64,000 bases of DNA from JACQFV01 sp964593585 (GTDB lineage Bacteria; Zixibacteria; MSB-5A5; WJJR01): NCBI GenBank assembly GCA_964593585.1, contig CAZQIZ010000002.1, forward strand, positions 62,001-126,000, read 5' to 3'. Below the pieces are notes generated by a model. The model saw only the letters and a list, made by a program, of their open reading frames with translations. It did no database searches and was not told the DNA's origin. A program made the position numbers and the translations under genes. Below, in pieces: positions 53,583-64,000 of the stretch; the stretch's first letter is position 1; each line of letters opens with the position of its first letter.

Positions 53583-54806
53583 CTACCTGGGATAGGCCTG
53601 CAGTCCGGCCGCCAGGGCCGCCATGGCCTGCTCGAGCGCCGGTTTTTCCAGCACATAGGCGATGCGCACTTCCTTGGCGCCGCGTCCCGGGGTGGCATAG
53701 AACCCCGGCCCGGGGGCGAGCATCACGGTCTCGCCACGGTGATTGAAGTCGGTGAGCATCCACTGGCAGAACCGATCGGCATCATCGATGGGCAGGGTGG
53801 CCATCAGGTAGAAGGCCCCGGCGGGTGTCTCGCAACGCACACCCGGCATGGCCCCGAGCCGCCCGATCACCAGATCGCGACGCGACTGGTACTCGCGGGC
53901 GATGCCGGCGTAGTAGGCGTCATCGAGGTCCATCAGGTGCACCGCCGCCAGTTGCTCGACCGTGGCGGTGCACAGCCGCGCCTGTCCCAATCGCAGCGCC
54001 CCATCCATGATCGCCTCGTTGCGCGAGACCAGCGCGCCGACACGCGCGCCGCAGGCGGAGAAGCGTTTCGAGATCGAATCGAGCATGATCGCGCGGTGGG
54101 CCGCCTGCGGGTACTGCCAGATCGACACATGGGTCTGGCCGTAGCAGAACTCGCGGTAGACCTCATCGGAGAGAATGAAGAGGTTGTGCTCCTCGGCGAT
54201 CTGCACCACGGTGGCGATCTCATCGCGCGAGAGCACGGTGCCGGTCGGATTATTCGGCGAACAGATGAGGATGGCCCGGGTGCGTTCGTTGATGGCTTTT
54301 TCGATCACTGCGCGCGCTGGCAGACAGTAGCCGAGCGCGGGCTCGGAGGCAAACGGCCGCAACTCCACCCCCGCGGCGCGTGCCAGCGAGAAGTAGTTAG
54401 TGTAGAACGGTTCGGAGGTCACGATGTTGTCGCCCGGATCGCAGGTCAAAGTCAACGCAAAGAGAATCGCCTCCGACCCGCCGGTGGTGATCTGGATCTG
54501 TTCGGGGGCGATGTCCAGGCCGCGCCGCAGATAGTAGTTCGACCAGGCCTTCAGCAAACTGGCATGCCCCTTGGAATGGCCGTAGGCGAGCACCTTCTCA
54601 TTGAAGTTGCGCAACACTTCGAAAAACTGCGGCGGTGTGGGGATGTCGGGCTGGCCGATGTTCAGGTTGTAGACTTTCACGCCGCGGGATTTGGCCTGAT
54701 CGGCAAAGCCGACCAGTTTGCGGATCGGCGAAGGGGGCACCCCATGCGCGCGCAGCGAGATGGCCGGGCGGGAGGAAACGGGCAAACTGGTGGTCGAGAC
54801 GCTCAT
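53583..54806 (-). CDS. Class I/II aminotransferase (aspartate aminotransferase-like)
   Basis: 407 residues from an ATG at 54806 (AGGGA upstream). PLP fold type I: NIGQPDIPTPP, TTGGSEAI, CSPNNPTGTVLSRDE, SDEVYREFCYG and the PLP lysine in SISKRFSACGARVG; the carboxylate-binding Arg is near VRIAYVLE. Probably transaminates aspartate or a branched/aromatic amino acid. A GGCGGGCGGAGCCCGCC palindrome lies between it and the ROK gene. Confidence 0.9.
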   Translation of the reverse strand: MSVSTTSLPVSSRPAISLRAHGVPPSPIRKLVGFADQAKSRGVKVYNLNIGQPDIPTPPQFFEVLRNFNEKVLAYGHSKGHASLLKAWSNYYLRRGLDIAPEQIQITTGGSEAILFALTLTCDPGDNIVTSEPFYTNYFSLARAAGVELRPFASEPALGYCLPARAVIEKAINERTRAILICSPNNPTGTVLSRDEIATVVQIAEEHNLFILSDEVYREFCYGQTHVSIWQYPQAAHRAIMLDSISKRFSACGARVGALVSRNEAIMDGALRLGQARLCTATVEQLAAVHLMDLDDAYYAGIAREYQSRRDLVIGRLGAMPGVRCETPAGAFYLMATLPIDDADRFCQWMLTDFNHRGETVMLAPGPGFYATPGRGAKEVRIAYVLEKPALEQAMAALAAGLQAYPR

Positions 54807-54871
54807 CGCTGACTCCCTGATTGGGTTCCCCACGGGACGAGAGGCCAATGTAGCGCGCGCCGGAATCAGAG

Positions 54872-55459
54872 TCAACGCGGCGGGGCGTGCATACGCCCGG
54901 TCCGCATGCCCCACCAATGCACGGCATCCAGCACGGATGCAGCAATGTGGTCGGGGGGGGCGGCGTGACCCCAGTCGCGTTGCTCCTGTGCGCCGTACCC
55001 GGTGAGCACGAGGATGCCGGGAACGCCGATCCCCTGCCCCAGTTGCACATCGCAGGCGCGATCGCCGATCACCACCGAATGTGCCAGATCGATGTCAAAA
55101 TCGGCGGCGGCCTGATCGATCATGCCGCGTGCCGGCTTGCGGCAGACACAGAATGGCTGGCCGGGCAACGGATAATGCGGACAGTAGTAGATCGCATCGA
55201 TAGCGGCGCCGCCTTCGGCGAAAAGGTCGATCACACGGCGGTTGACCGCGCGCACGGTGTCCTCGCCGAAGTAGCCGCGCGCCACGCCCGACTGGTTGGT
55301 CACGCCAACTACCCGCACACCCCAGCGGTTGAGCCAACGCACCGCCTCGATGGCGCCGGGCAGCGGCGCGACGCCGTCGGGATCGCTGAGGAACCCATGC
55401 TCCACGATTAAGGTGCCATCGCGATCCAGAAAAGCGGCGGGAGTCGGAGAGTGTGTCAT
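54872..55459 (-). CDS. gmhB: D-glycero-D-manno-heptose 1,7-bisphosphate 7-phosphatase
   Basis: 195 residues. HAD phosphatase motifs FLDRDGTLI, VTNQSGVARGYF and VIGDRACD, plus the zinc loop CPHYPLPGQPFCVCRKP that marks GmhB. Acts in ADP-heptose synthesis for the lipopolysaccharide core. Its start overlaps the end of the heptosyltransferase gene, so the two are coupled. Confidence 0.94.
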   Translation of the reverse strand: MTHSPTPAAFLDRDGTLIVEHGFLSDPDGVAPLPGAIEAVRWLNRWGVRVVGVTNQSGVARGYFGEDTVRAVNRRVIDLFAEGGAAIDAIYYCPHYPLPGQPFCVCRKPARGMIDQAAADFDIDLAHSVVIGDRACDVQLGQGIGVPGILVLTGYGAQEQRDWGHAAPPDHIAASVLDAVHWWGMRTGRMHAPPR

Positions 55460-56466
55460 CGGGTGCGGTCCACGGTGGCAACTGGGCGGCGCAATGCGGC
55501 TGAGAGGACGGCGGCGACTTCGGTCGGATCGAGTTCATTGAAACAGTAACGGCGATCGCGGAAACAGGGGGCGCGTCCGTGGCGGTCGCATGGCGAACAC
55601 CAGACACCCGAATGAAAAGCGCGCGACCTCTCCCCCGCCGGCGCAAAACCCAGCGCCGGATGAGTCGGGCCAAACAGACCGAATGTGGGAACGCCCAGGG
55701 CATCGGCCAGGTGCATCAGGCCGGAATCGCCGGAGACAAACGCAGTGCAACCCGACAGACGCACCATCAGTTCGCGCAGCGGCAAGTCGAGATGGGTCTC
55801 CAGTGTGAGGCCGCCGATCCCGTGCAAATCCTCGCGGACATACCGCGCGATGGCCGCCTCATCGGCGGAGAGACCGAACAGCGCGATGTGAATGGGCGTG
55901 ACCGGCGCCAACGCGACAAACAGCCGTGTCCACAGTTCTGTCGGGACCGCCTTGGTGGGATGACGCGCCCCCCAACCGAGGCCGAGAATCGGAGTCGATG
56001 GACAGAGAACGCGTGTCTGCTCCGAGTCGGTCAACGCCAATGTGGGGCGGTATTCGCCAGAGAGGCCGGCGGCTTCGAGATACGAGCGCACCACCGAGTG
56101 AGGGCGGTCCAATCCCTTCTTGCTCCAGACCATACGCCAGCGACGCAGTGTCGCCTTGTCAATTCGGCGCAATTTCCCGGCGTTGAGGCGCGCGGTCAGG
56201 GCACGCGAACGCAGCGAGGCGTGCAAATCGACGATCAAGTCAAAATGGGATTCTCCCAGCGCGCGGGCAAAATCGGCAAGAGATTGCCCGGGCTGCAACG
56301 GCATGATCCGCAGCGGGGCGGGAAAGCCGGAGAAGAGCGGGGCATATTGCGCCCGGGTGGCGAGCGTGATTTCGGCGTCAGGATGGCGCTCGGCCAGGGC
56401 GCGCAATGGCGCGGCGGCGAGCACGACATCGCCCAGAGACGAAAAACGGATGACCAGAATGCGCAT
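55456..56466 (-). CDS. ADP-heptose:LPS heptosyltransferase family glycosyltransferase
   Basis: 336 residues. GT-B family 9: MRILVIRFSSLGDVVLAAAPL at the N-terminus, DLIVDLHASLRSR, and in the second half LGWGARHPTKAVP, SGDSGLMHLADALGVPTFGL and FGPTHPALGFAPAG. The cysteines in CSPCDRHGRAPCFRDRRYC fit the WaaF/WaaC type. Adds heptose to the inner core. Confidence 0.92.
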   Translation of the reverse strand: MRILVIRFSSLGDVVLAAAPLRALAERHPDAEITLATRAQYAPLFSGFPAPLRIMPLQPGQSLADFARALGESHFDLIVDLHASLRSRALTARLNAGKLRRIDKATLRRWRMVWSKKGLDRPHSVVRSYLEAAGLSGEYRPTLALTDSEQTRVLCPSTPILGLGWGARHPTKAVPTELWTRLFVALAPVTPIHIALFGLSADEAAIARYVREDLHGIGGLTLETHLDLPLRELMVRLSGCTAFVSGDSGLMHLADALGVPTFGLFGPTHPALGFAPAGERSRAFHSGVWCSPCDRHGRAPCFRDRRYCFNELDPTEVAAVLSAALRRPVATVDRTR

Positions 56467-56482
56467 GGCCCTGGTGGCCGCG

Positions 56483-57268
56483 CTACCTGAGCAGAAGGGT
56501 TGCCAGCGCGCCCACTAGCAGGCAATAAACACCAAAGAGGGCGAAGCGGCCACCGCGCAGGAACGCGAAGACCAGCCGCAGGGCGGCATAGCCGGTCAGC
56601 GCCGCCGCCACTCCACCGACCAGATGCGTCAGACCCAGATGGCCGCTGCCCCAGGCATCGGGGATGGTGAGCAGGATCGCGCCGCCCACGGCGGGAATGG
56701 ACAGCAGGAAGGAGAACTCGGCGGCCAGCGCCGGACGCACCCCCTGCCAGAGCCCGGCGGAGATGGTCGAGCCGGACCGCGAGATGCCCGGCAGGATGGC
56801 CACCGCCTGTGCGCAGCCGATCCACCAGGCACGCCAGAACGTCAGCGGCCGACCGCCACCGCGGCGGAGGCCTGTCGACAGGAGAATCGCTCCGGTGACC
56901 ATCAAGAAGGATGCGGCCAGATGCGAGTCGGCAAAGACCGTCTCGATCTGATCTTTGAAAAGCACACCGATGACACCGGCGGGAATGGTGCCAATGGCCA
57001 GATAGAGGATTTCGCGGCGCGCGGCGGCAATCGCATTGGGCGATTCGCCCCGTCCGGCCACCGATTCGGCCAGTTCCCAGAGACGACGGCGGAAGTACCA
57101 GAGCACCGAAAGCAACGTGCCGGCGTGAACGGCCACCTCGAAAACCAGATCGGCCGAAGTGATTCCCAACCAGTGCTCAACCAGCACGAGATGGCCGGAA
57201 CTGGAAATGGGGAGGAATTCTGCCAGCCCCTGCACGACACCAAGCACGATGGCCTCGCCGAGGGTCAC
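56483..57268 (-). CDS. uppP: Undecaprenyl-diphosphatase
   Basis: 261 residues, GTG start at 57268. Eight or so transmembrane helices with the catalytic motifs GLAEFLPISSSGHLVL and LPGISRSGSTISAGLW. Recycles undecaprenyl pyrophosphate for wall and polysaccharide synthesis. 16 bases upstream of the heptosyltransferase in the same direction. Confidence 0.95.
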   Translation of the reverse strand: MTLGEAIVLGVVQGLAEFLPISSSGHLVLVEHWLGITSADLVFEVAVHAGTLLSVLWYFRRRLWELAESVAGRGESPNAIAAARREILYLAIGTIPAGVIGVLFKDQIETVFADSHLAASFLMVTGAILLSTGLRRGGGRPLTFWRAWWIGCAQAVAILPGISRSGSTISAGLWQGVRPALAAEFSFLLSIPAVGGAILLTIPDAWGSGHLGLTHLVGGVAAALTGYAALRLVFAFLRGGRFALFGVYCLLVGALATLLLR

Positions 57269-57327
57269 GGGTGCGTGCCCTCAGACGAGGCCATGGTATG
57301 GTTTCCCTGCCGGTCCAGTCGGAAATG

Positions 57328-57999
57328 TCAGAGTTTGAAGTTCATGCCGAGCGTGAAACCGATATCGCGATCGAAAACCACTTCGCCCAGGATATCCAGC
57401 AGCTCGCTGATGTTCCAGCGCGCGCCGGCGATGCCGGAGACCTCGAGATCGGAGCCATCCTCGGTGTACTGCTGCGTGGCCGCCGACAAGCTGAGCGCAT
57501 CGGCCGGATCGTCATCGAAATTCACATTCTCCAGGCGCATATTGAAGGCGGCATAGGGGGCGAGACTGCCCTGGGCCAGCGCATATTCGCGCGAAATCAC
57601 CACCGAGCCGCCGATCGACGTCAGTGAAAGCAGATCCATGTCCAGATAGGCGAAGCGCGGCCCAAGCGCCAGGTCGAACGGGACTTCGGCGCCGGTCTGG
57701 AAGAGCATGAACTTGGCATCGCCGCCGAGCGCCAGACCCATGTCGCCGGTTTCCGGATCGACAAAGCCCGCCTGAACGCCGAAATCGCCGATGCTCATGA
57801 AGCCGCGGCGGAACTGGCCGAAGACCAGAGTTGAACTTTCGAAGACACTGACGAATCCGCCGACGTCGGTCGTGCCCGGCCGCAGTGTGTAGGCGGTGGA
57901 GACCTGCCCGAAGACGGTAGCGTGCGCGGCCGGCGCGCCGGCCAGAGCGGTCAGAATGCCGAGCGCGGTGATGATTGTCCGTATGGTATGCGGTCTCAC
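57328..57999 (-). CDS. Predicted outer-membrane beta-barrel-like protein
   Basis: 223 residues; GTG start at 57999 with GGAGG before it. Signal peptide (TIITALGILTALAGAPAAHA) then alternating hydrophobic/polar strands and a C-terminal FTLGMNFKL ending in an aromatic-Lys-Leu strand, as in small outer-membrane barrels. No specific family recognised. Confidence 0.7.
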   Translation of the reverse strand: MRPHTIRTIITALGILTALAGAPAAHATVFGQVSTAYTLRPGTTDVGGFVSVFESSTLVFGQFRRGFMSIGDFGVQAGFVDPETGDMGLALGGDAKFMLFQTGAEVPFDLALGPRFAYLDMDLLSLTSIGGSVVISREYALAQGSLAPYAAFNMRLENVNFDDDPADALSLSAATQQYTEDGSDLEVSGIAGARWNISELLDILGEVVFDRDIGFTLGMNFKL

Positions 58000-58089
58000 A
58001 AACCCTCCCTGGTCAGAATGTCCTGCCCCAGTGTGTGTCCCGCTTCTACGTGGAAACGGCGGACAGGTTCCCGGCGGCGGACAAGGCGG

Positions 58090-58812
58090 TCAATGCCCGG
58101 CGGTCAGGTGCGCGATGTAGTAAATGCCGGCGCCGGCCAACACCGCCAGCGGCGCCCAAACGGTCCTCTTCTTGTTCACTTCGGGCAACAGGTCGGTCGC
58201 CGCGACATAGATGATCGATCCCGATGAGAGCGCCAGCGCCGGTCCCAGCCAGCCCTCCGATTGCAGCGCGACATAGACGATGCCGCCGACCAGCGACGCC
58301 AATCCGAGACTGGTCGCGGCGAAGAATGCGGCGCGCCGTGTGCCCCCGGTCGCCGAGACAATCGACGCCAGCGTGAAACCGCCGGGGATCTTGTGCCAAA
58401 CCATCGCGGCGAAGACCAGGATGCCAAGGTGTGCGCTGGTCTGCACGGCCACGACGATCGCGACGCCGTCGATGATCGAGTGCACGGCCAGCCCGAAGGT
58501 CGCCGCCCAGCCGACATGCGACCCCAGCCCGGTGTGGGTCTCATGGCCATAGTGGAAATGAGGTGTCAGGACATGCTCGGCCACATGGATAAGCAGAAAC
58601 CCGGCGATGGCCCAGACGCCGGCTTCGGGCAGGTGCGCGAACGATTCGGGGAGCATCTCGACCAGGGCAACGGCCAGCATGAACCCGGCGCCGGTGGCCA
58701 CCAGCACGCGCAGGGCCTCATGCTCCCAACGGCGGCGCATCAGAAAGAGCATGGCGCCGACCACATCCGCCAGCGCGGCGATCAGGAGAAACAGGAGAAT
58801 CTGCGCGGTCAT
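58090..58812 (-). CDS. ZIP-family metal transporter
   Basis: 240 residues from an ATG at 58812. Seven to eight transmembrane helices; the metal-site helices are FGLAVHSIIDGVAIVVAV and MVWHKIPGGFTLASIV, with a histidine-rich loop (TPHFHYGHETH). Moves zinc or iron into the cytoplasm. No ribosome-binding site is evident. Confidence 0.9.
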   Translation of the reverse strand: MTAQILLFLLIAALADVVGAMLFLMRRRWEHEALRVLVATGAGFMLAVALVEMLPESFAHLPEAGVWAIAGFLLIHVAEHVLTPHFHYGHETHTGLGSHVGWAATFGLAVHSIIDGVAIVVAVQTSAHLGILVFAAMVWHKIPGGFTLASIVSATGGTRRAAFFAATSLGLASLVGGIVYVALQSEGWLGPALALSSGSIIYVAATDLLPEVNKKRTVWAPLAVLAGAGIYYIAHLTAGH

Positions 58813-58989
58813 CGTCGGCTGCCGGTCGTGCGTTGCTGCGATCGGGCCCGTGCAGGATAGGCAGAAGCCGTCCGGAGTGCAACGTCTGATCCGGCGCCGC
58901 GACGATTGAGCGGGCGCGCAAGTGACCGGCGGCGCGCAAACGAAAACGCGCCCCAAAACGGGGCGCTTCGGCGTGCGCGGCAGGCGCGA

Positions 58990-59379
58990 TTACTTGTTGA
59001 CTGAAAGCAAGACGATCTTGACGATGTCCAGCAGCCGTTCGCAGGAAAACGGTTTCTTGACGAAGAGGTTGCCGCCGGACTTGAAACTGCGTCCCTGATC
59101 GTCGCGCGCATCCTTGCCGGTCAGGAACACCACCGGAATGTCGGCGGTGCGCGAATCCTTCTTCAACGCCGCGCAGACATCGTAACCGTCCATGACCGGC
59201 ATCATGATATCGAGCAGAATAATGTCGGGAACCCACTCCTTGGAACGTTTCAACGCGCCTTCGGATGTGTTCTCGACGGCGACTTCATAGCCGGCGGTGG
59301 TGAGAAACGCGTCCACGATCTCGGTAATTCCCGGCTCGTCATCGACGACCAGAATCTTCGCGTTCGTGTCCCTGAACAT
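58990..59379 (-). CDS. Stand-alone response regulator (receiver domain)
   Basis: 129 residues; GAGGAGGTG before the ATG at 59379. Receiver domain only: acidic pair in ILVVDDEPG, phospho-acceptor Asp in IILLDIMMPVMDGYD, Thr in VVFLTGKDA and Lys in LFVKKPFS. No output domain and no histidine kinase gene nearby, so a CheY-like signalling relay. Confidence 0.94.
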   Translation of the reverse strand: MFRDTNAKILVVDDEPGITEIVDAFLTTAGYEVAVENTSEGALKRSKEWVPDIILLDIMMPVMDGYDVCAALKKDSRTADIPVVFLTGKDARDDQGRSFKSGGNLFVKKPFSCERLLDIVKIVLLSVNK

Positions 59380-59624
59380 TACACCTCCTCGTCTGCGGGG
59401 CAGACGGCTCATTAGTTATGTCGGCCCGTCTTTGCAAGCCCTTGAATGCCATGCAAAAAAGGCGGCGGCTGCCAGGAACCACCATCGTCGACATCGGCGT
59501 ATCCGCCTAAACTACAATCAATTAGAATTACGATCTTACGAGAAGGAATTGACAGGCGAGGGGTATTCCCCACCTGTGGCGGTCTATTGGCGCGATCCCG
59601 TCGGATTGTCGTATCCTTGGCGGA

Positions 59625-60710
59625 ATGATTCCAGCAACCAATCAGACCGAAGCGACGGCAGGCCGGGGACGACAGCCTCTGCTGGGGCTGACACGATCGC
59701 AGTTGATCGCGGAGATGACGGCGTTGGGCCAGCCGCGGCACCGCGGCGATCAATTGGCGCGCTGGATCTATCAGCGCCGTGTCGATGACATCGATCGCAT
59801 GACCAATCTGCCCGGTCAGTTGCGGCGTGAGTTGGCCGCGCGTTACACGCTCCGGTTTGATCCGCCGGTCGCGCATCAGGAATCGCCGGACGGCACCGAG
59901 AAGTTGTTGTTCCGCGATGCCGGCGGCGACCGTGGCGCGGTCTGGGAGGCGGTGTTGATGCGTGACCGCGACCGTCGCACGGTCTGTGTGTCAACGCAGG
60001 CGGGGTGCGCGCTGGGGTGTTCCTTCTGCGCCACGGCGAAACTGGGGCTTTTGCGCAATCTCACACCCGGCGAGATCATCGCCCAGGTGATCGCGGCGCG
60101 GCGGCTTCTGACATCGTCGGAAACGCTCACCAACGTCGTCTTCATGGGCATGGGCGAGCCGTTGCACAACTTCGAGAGTGTGAAGGCGGCGCTGGAGATC
60201 ATCGGCGCCGATTGGGGGCTTGAGATTTCGCACAACCGCACGACCGTCTCGACGGTGGGATTGGTGCCGCAGATTCACCAGTGGGCCGAGGAGAAGATCA
60301 AGGCGAAGCTGGCCATTTCGCTGACGGCGGCCAATGACGCGTTGCGGTCGGAACTGATGCCGATCAACCGGCGCTATCCGCTGGCGGAATTGAAGCAGGC
60401 GGCGATCCATGTGGCGAAGGCGACGCGGCGGCGGGTGACCTTCGAGTATATCCTGCTGGATGGGATCAATGACTCCCTGGCGCACGCGCGCCAGTTGGTG
60501 TCGTTCATCCACGGCGTCCCTTGCAAGATCAATCTGATCCGTTTCCATCCCAACGACGGGTCGCCATACCGGCGGACGACCGAGGAACGGGTCGCGGCCT
60601 TCCGCGATTATCTCTATCCGCGCTGTCCGGCGGTCAACATCCGCAAATCATTCGGCGTCGACATCGACGCGGCCTGCGGGCAACTGGCGGGGCGGTCACA
60701 GGGCGGGTGA
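59625..60710 (+). CDS. rlmN: 23S rRNA/tRNA adenine-C2 methyltransferase RlmN
   Basis: 361 residues. Radical SAM cluster motif CALGCSFC (about residues 128-135), preceded by the N-terminal LTRSQLIAEMTALGQPRHRG helix domain, and followed by MGMGEPLHNFESV and the second mechanistic cysteine in RKSFGVDIDAACGQL. Methylates A2503 of 23S rRNA and A37 of some tRNAs. Divergent from the response-regulator gene. Confidence 0.96.
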   Translation: MIPATNQTEATAGRGRQPLLGLTRSQLIAEMTALGQPRHRGDQLARWIYQRRVDDIDRMTNLPGQLRRELAARYTLRFDPPVAHQESPDGTEKLLFRDAGGDRGAVWEAVLMRDRDRRTVCVSTQAGCALGCSFCATAKLGLLRNLTPGEIIAQVIAARRLLTSSETLTNVVFMGMGEPLHNFESVKAALEIIGADWGLEISHNRTTVSTVGLVPQIHQWAEEKIKAKLAISLTAANDALRSELMPINRRYPLAELKQAAIHVAKATRRRVTFEYILLDGINDSLAHARQLVSFIHGVPCKINLIRFHPNDGSPYRRTTEERVAAFRDYLYPRCPAVNIRKSFGVDIDAACGQLAGRSQGG

Positions 60711-60727
60711 GTGGATTGCCGCGCGGG

Positions 60728-61096
60728 CTACTTCTCGAAAAACATCTGGATGGCAACGGCCAGCAGGAAGACGGCGAAGCCACGTCGCAATAGCGTGTCG
60801 TTGATTTGATTGGCGAAGACCGCGCCGAGCCAGGCGCCGCCGAAGAAGCCCAGCGCCACCAGCGCCGCGATGCGCAGGTCGACCTGCCCGGACTGATAAT
60901 AGCGCCAGACCGCCAACAGGCCGATGGGCAGCAGCAAAACGGCCAGCGAGGTCCCCTGTGCCTTCTGTTGCGACATCCCGAACATGTAGACAAAGGCGGG
61001 GATCAGGACCATGCCGCCGCCGATGCCCAGTAGACCGGAGAGCACGCCGGCGCCGATCCCCAGTCCCAACACCAGCACGATCATCAGCGGGGACAT
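60728..61096 (-). CDS. TauE/SafE-family permease, half-length
   Basis: 122 residues, AAGGAGG before the ATG. Four transmembrane helices with the family repeat GAGVLSGLLGIGGGMVLIPAF; full TauE/SafE proteins are about 250 residues with two such halves, so this is a single-repeat version that would have to dimerise, a known variant. Proposed role is sulfite or organic-anion export. Nine bases downstream of prfB. Confidence 0.88.
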   Translation of the reverse strand: MSPLMIVLVLGLGIGAGVLSGLLGIGGGMVLIPAFVYMFGMSQQKAQGTSLAVLLLPIGLLAVWRYYQSGQVDLRIAALVALGFFGGAWLGAVFANQINDTLLRRGFAVFLLAVAIQMFFEK

Positions 61097-61105
61097 CCTG
61101 CCTCC

Positions 61106-62216
<1,111 letters not shown>

Positions 62217-62467
62217 GGCGATTCTGCCTCCTGCCTGATCGGGGGACTCCCATTAGACGTACCAGCCCAAGTTGTGTTCCCCGAAAGGCTTGACGAAGAT
62301 AGTCGAGGTGTAGTGGTCGACCAAGGGGTTTTTCGCGTTCCGGCATCCCCTTCCCCTGCTTTTCCCCTTGATCGACTTGGAGTTAGAGGGCAGGTTAGGC
62401 AGTCCGATCAACCGCGCTGGGCCGAACTGTCTGCTGGCGCGTACAATTCGGCGCAGGGATCTGATTC

Positions 62468-64000
62468 ATGGCCTGGGAGAAGCCCGAAGATCAAACGCAG
62501 TTTCGCGACCAGCCGCCTTCCGGCCCATCGGCCGGCCAGGTGGTCCGTCGCGCTATGCGCTCGATGGCGTTGTATATCGTGCTGCCGCTATTGGTGATCG
62601 GTATCGGCTGGACGGCGACGACGTTGTGGAAATACGCTCAGGAACTGCCGTCGATCGAAGAAGTCTACAACATCAAGCCGCGCCTCTCCACACGGTTGTT
62701 CGACAAGAACGATCAGCCCTTCTACGAGTTTTTCACTGAGCGGCGGGTGCTGACGCCGCTGGATTCGCTGCCGCCGCATCTGGTCCGGGCGCTTTTGGCC
62801 ACCGAGGACCGCGAGTTTTACAACCACTGGGGTGTGCGTTGGACGGCGATCGTGCGCGCGTTGATCGTCAATCTCCAGACCGGTCGTCGCGCTCAGGGCG
62901 GATCAACCATTACCCAGCAATTGGCGCGCAAGTTGTTCCTCACGCCGGAGCGGACGCTCGAACGGAAGATCAAAGAGTGGTTGATGTCGATCAAGCTCGA
63001 GCGGAGTTACTCGAAGAATGAAATCCTCGAGATGTATCTCAACATCAACTACTACGGCGCCGGGGCCTATGGGATCGGCGCCGCCGCGCAGACCTACTTC
63101 GGCAAGGAGCCGCGCGATCTGGATTTGATGGAGTCGGCCGCGCTGGTGGGCGTGCTGCCGGCGCCGACCGCCTACTCGCCGACTCGCAATCCGGAGCTGG
63201 CGATGCAGCGCCGCAATACGGTGCTGCGCTCGCTGGTGGCGGTCGGCGAACTCGACCGGACAGCTTACGACACACTTTCGAGCCAGCCCATCGCCTTGCA
63301 TCAGCCGGCGCAGGGGTCGTTCGGCGACTTCGGCGATTACTTCGCCGAGGAAGTGCGACGGTACGTGATCAAGCAGTACGGCGACGAGGCGCTCTACACC
63401 GAAGGGCTGAACATCTACACCACTCTCGACGCCGACCTGCAACGGTTCGCCGAGGAGGTAGTGCGGTACCGTCTCGACTCGCTGCGCCAAGTGGCCGAAA
63501 AGCGGCACAGCATCAACGATCCGGTCTACACCTATCCGGTCTACGATTCCGCCAGCGGTCGGATGGTGCGCGCCCGCAAGAAGATGCAGGCGGCCATGAT
63601 GCTGATGGACAACCGCAGCGGCGGTGTGCTGGCGATGGTTGGCGGCTACGACTACAAGGAAAGCGAATTCAACCGAGTGACCCAGGCGCTGCGTCAGCCG
63701 GGATCGGCTTTCAAGCCGTTTGTGCTGACCGGCGCGCTCGAAGCGGGATTCACCCCGGCCGACACGATCCTCGATGCGCCGGTGCTGATTTCGATTCCCG
63801 GCGCGCCCGACTACTCGCCCGGTAACTTCGACGGCAAGTTCGAGGGTCCGGTCTCGATCCGCTATGGCATCCGTGAATCACGCAATCTGGTGTCGGTGCG
63901 GCTGCTGCAAAAACTGAACATCCACCGGGTGATTGATCTGGCCGAGCGGATGGGGATTTCGACGAAACTTCTGCCCTATCCCTCATTGGCGGTCGGCAGT
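62468..64000 (+). CDS. Class A penicillin-binding protein (partial)
   Basis: 511 codons to the window edge, open throughout; ATG at 62468. A cytoplasmic tail and one transmembrane helix (MALYIVLPLLVIGIGW) lead to a GT51 glycosyltransferase domain: LLATEDREFYNHWGV, GGSTITQQLARKLFL, KEWLMSIKLERSYSKNEILE and YLNINYYGAGAYGIG. The transpeptidase domain begins with the acyl-serine motif QPGSAFKPF near residue 410; the later SxN and KTG motifs lie beyond the window. Polymerises and crosslinks peptidoglycan. PBP1A-type. The 251 bases shared with prfB hold no convincing promoter pair. Confidence 0.95.
   Translation, partial: MAWEKPEDQTQFRDQPPSGPSAGQVVRRAMRSMALYIVLPLLVIGIGWTATTLWKYAQELPSIEEVYNIKPRLSTRLFDKNDQPFYEFFTERRVLTPLDSLPPHLVRALLATEDREFYNHWGVRWTAIVRALIVNLQTGRRAQGGSTITQQLARKLFLTPERTLERKIKEWLMSIKLERSYSKNEILEMYLNINYYGAGAYGIGAAAQTYFGKEPRDLDLMESAALVGVLPAPTAYSPTRNPELAMQRRNTVLRSLVAVGELDRTAYDTLSSQPIALHQPAQGSFGDFGDYFAEEVRRYVIKQYGDEALYTEGLNIYTTLDADLQRFAEEVVRYRLDSLRQVAEKRHSINDPVYTYPVYDSASGRMVRARKKMQAAMMLMDNRSGGVLAMVGGYDYKESEFNRVTQALRQPGSAFKPFVLTGALEAGFTPADTILDAPVLISIPGAPDYSPGNFDGKFEGPVSIRYGIRESRNLVSVRLLQKLNIHRVIDLAERMGISTKLLPYPSLAVGS

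Overview
The window is about 62-64% GC, densely coded and diderm. It carries KDO and heptose genes for lipopolysaccharide, an LptC lipoprotein, complex I genes, secreted proteins ending in type IX-like YPNPFN sorting domains, dockerin/cohesin-like modules, and an ECF sigma factor overlapping a Hanks-type kinase. Together these suggest an uncultured member of the FCB superphylum, with candidate phylum Zixibacteria or a near relative as my best guess. That placement is inference from gene content; no rRNA gene is present.

Layout. (1) 1-5.9 kb: two large secreted proteins on the minus strand, the first cut by the window edge; the second is preceded by a long leader with a near-consensus promoter at 6.7 kb. 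(2) 6.9-19.4 kb: one long minus-strand block, read right to left: rpmE, prfA, tldD, tldE, a tiny Tat-signal ORF, prmC, a lone bacterial-microcompartment (BMC) shell protein with an extra C-terminal domain, a CoA-acylating aldehyde dehydrogenase, threonine dehydrogenase, acpS, acetyl-CoA synthetase, an acyl carrier protein and 2-amino-3-ketobutyrate CoA ligase. (3) 19.5-28.4 kb: a plus-strand block for two-step citrate cleavage: a citryl-CoA-synthetase-like pair whose large subunit carries a fused two-cluster ferredoxin domain, citryl-CoA lyase, a degenerate HD-domain protein, a GT-C-like membrane protein, an aconitase-family enzyme and an isocitrate dehydrogenase with an NADP signature. This is a plausible reductive TCA segment. 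(4) 28.4-37 kb, minus strand: a frameshifted VOC protein, a small membrane protein, the kinase/sigma pair, lptC-kdsD-kdsC-kdsA, pyrG, kdsB and gatC. (5) 37.1-40.9 kb, plus strand: acetyltransferase, M24 peptidase, hotdog thioesterase, NUDIX hydrolase and three small proteins. (6) 41.2-47.3 kb, minus strand: nuoJ-K-L-M-N without nuoA-I, with a repeat pair between nuoK and nuoL. (7) 47.5-59.4 kb, minus strand: a frameshifted secreted protein, an MrfA-type helicase, an archaemetzincin-like pseudoenzyme, ROK kinase, aminotransferase, gmhB, heptosyltransferase, uppP, an outer-membrane-like protein, a ZIP transporter and a response regulator. (8) 59.6-64 kb: rlmN (+), a half-length TauE-like protein and prfB with its programmed frameshift (-), and the start of a class A penicillin-binding protein (+) that leaves the window.

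Intergenic spaces hold several families of inverted repeats. Two genes carry single-base frameshifts that may be real or assembly errors. The most interesting loci are the orphan BMC shell protein with its acyl-CoA/aldehyde/threonine cluster, and the ligase-ferredoxin fusion in the citrate-cleavage operon. No CRISPR array, rRNA, tRNA or insertion sequence was recognised.
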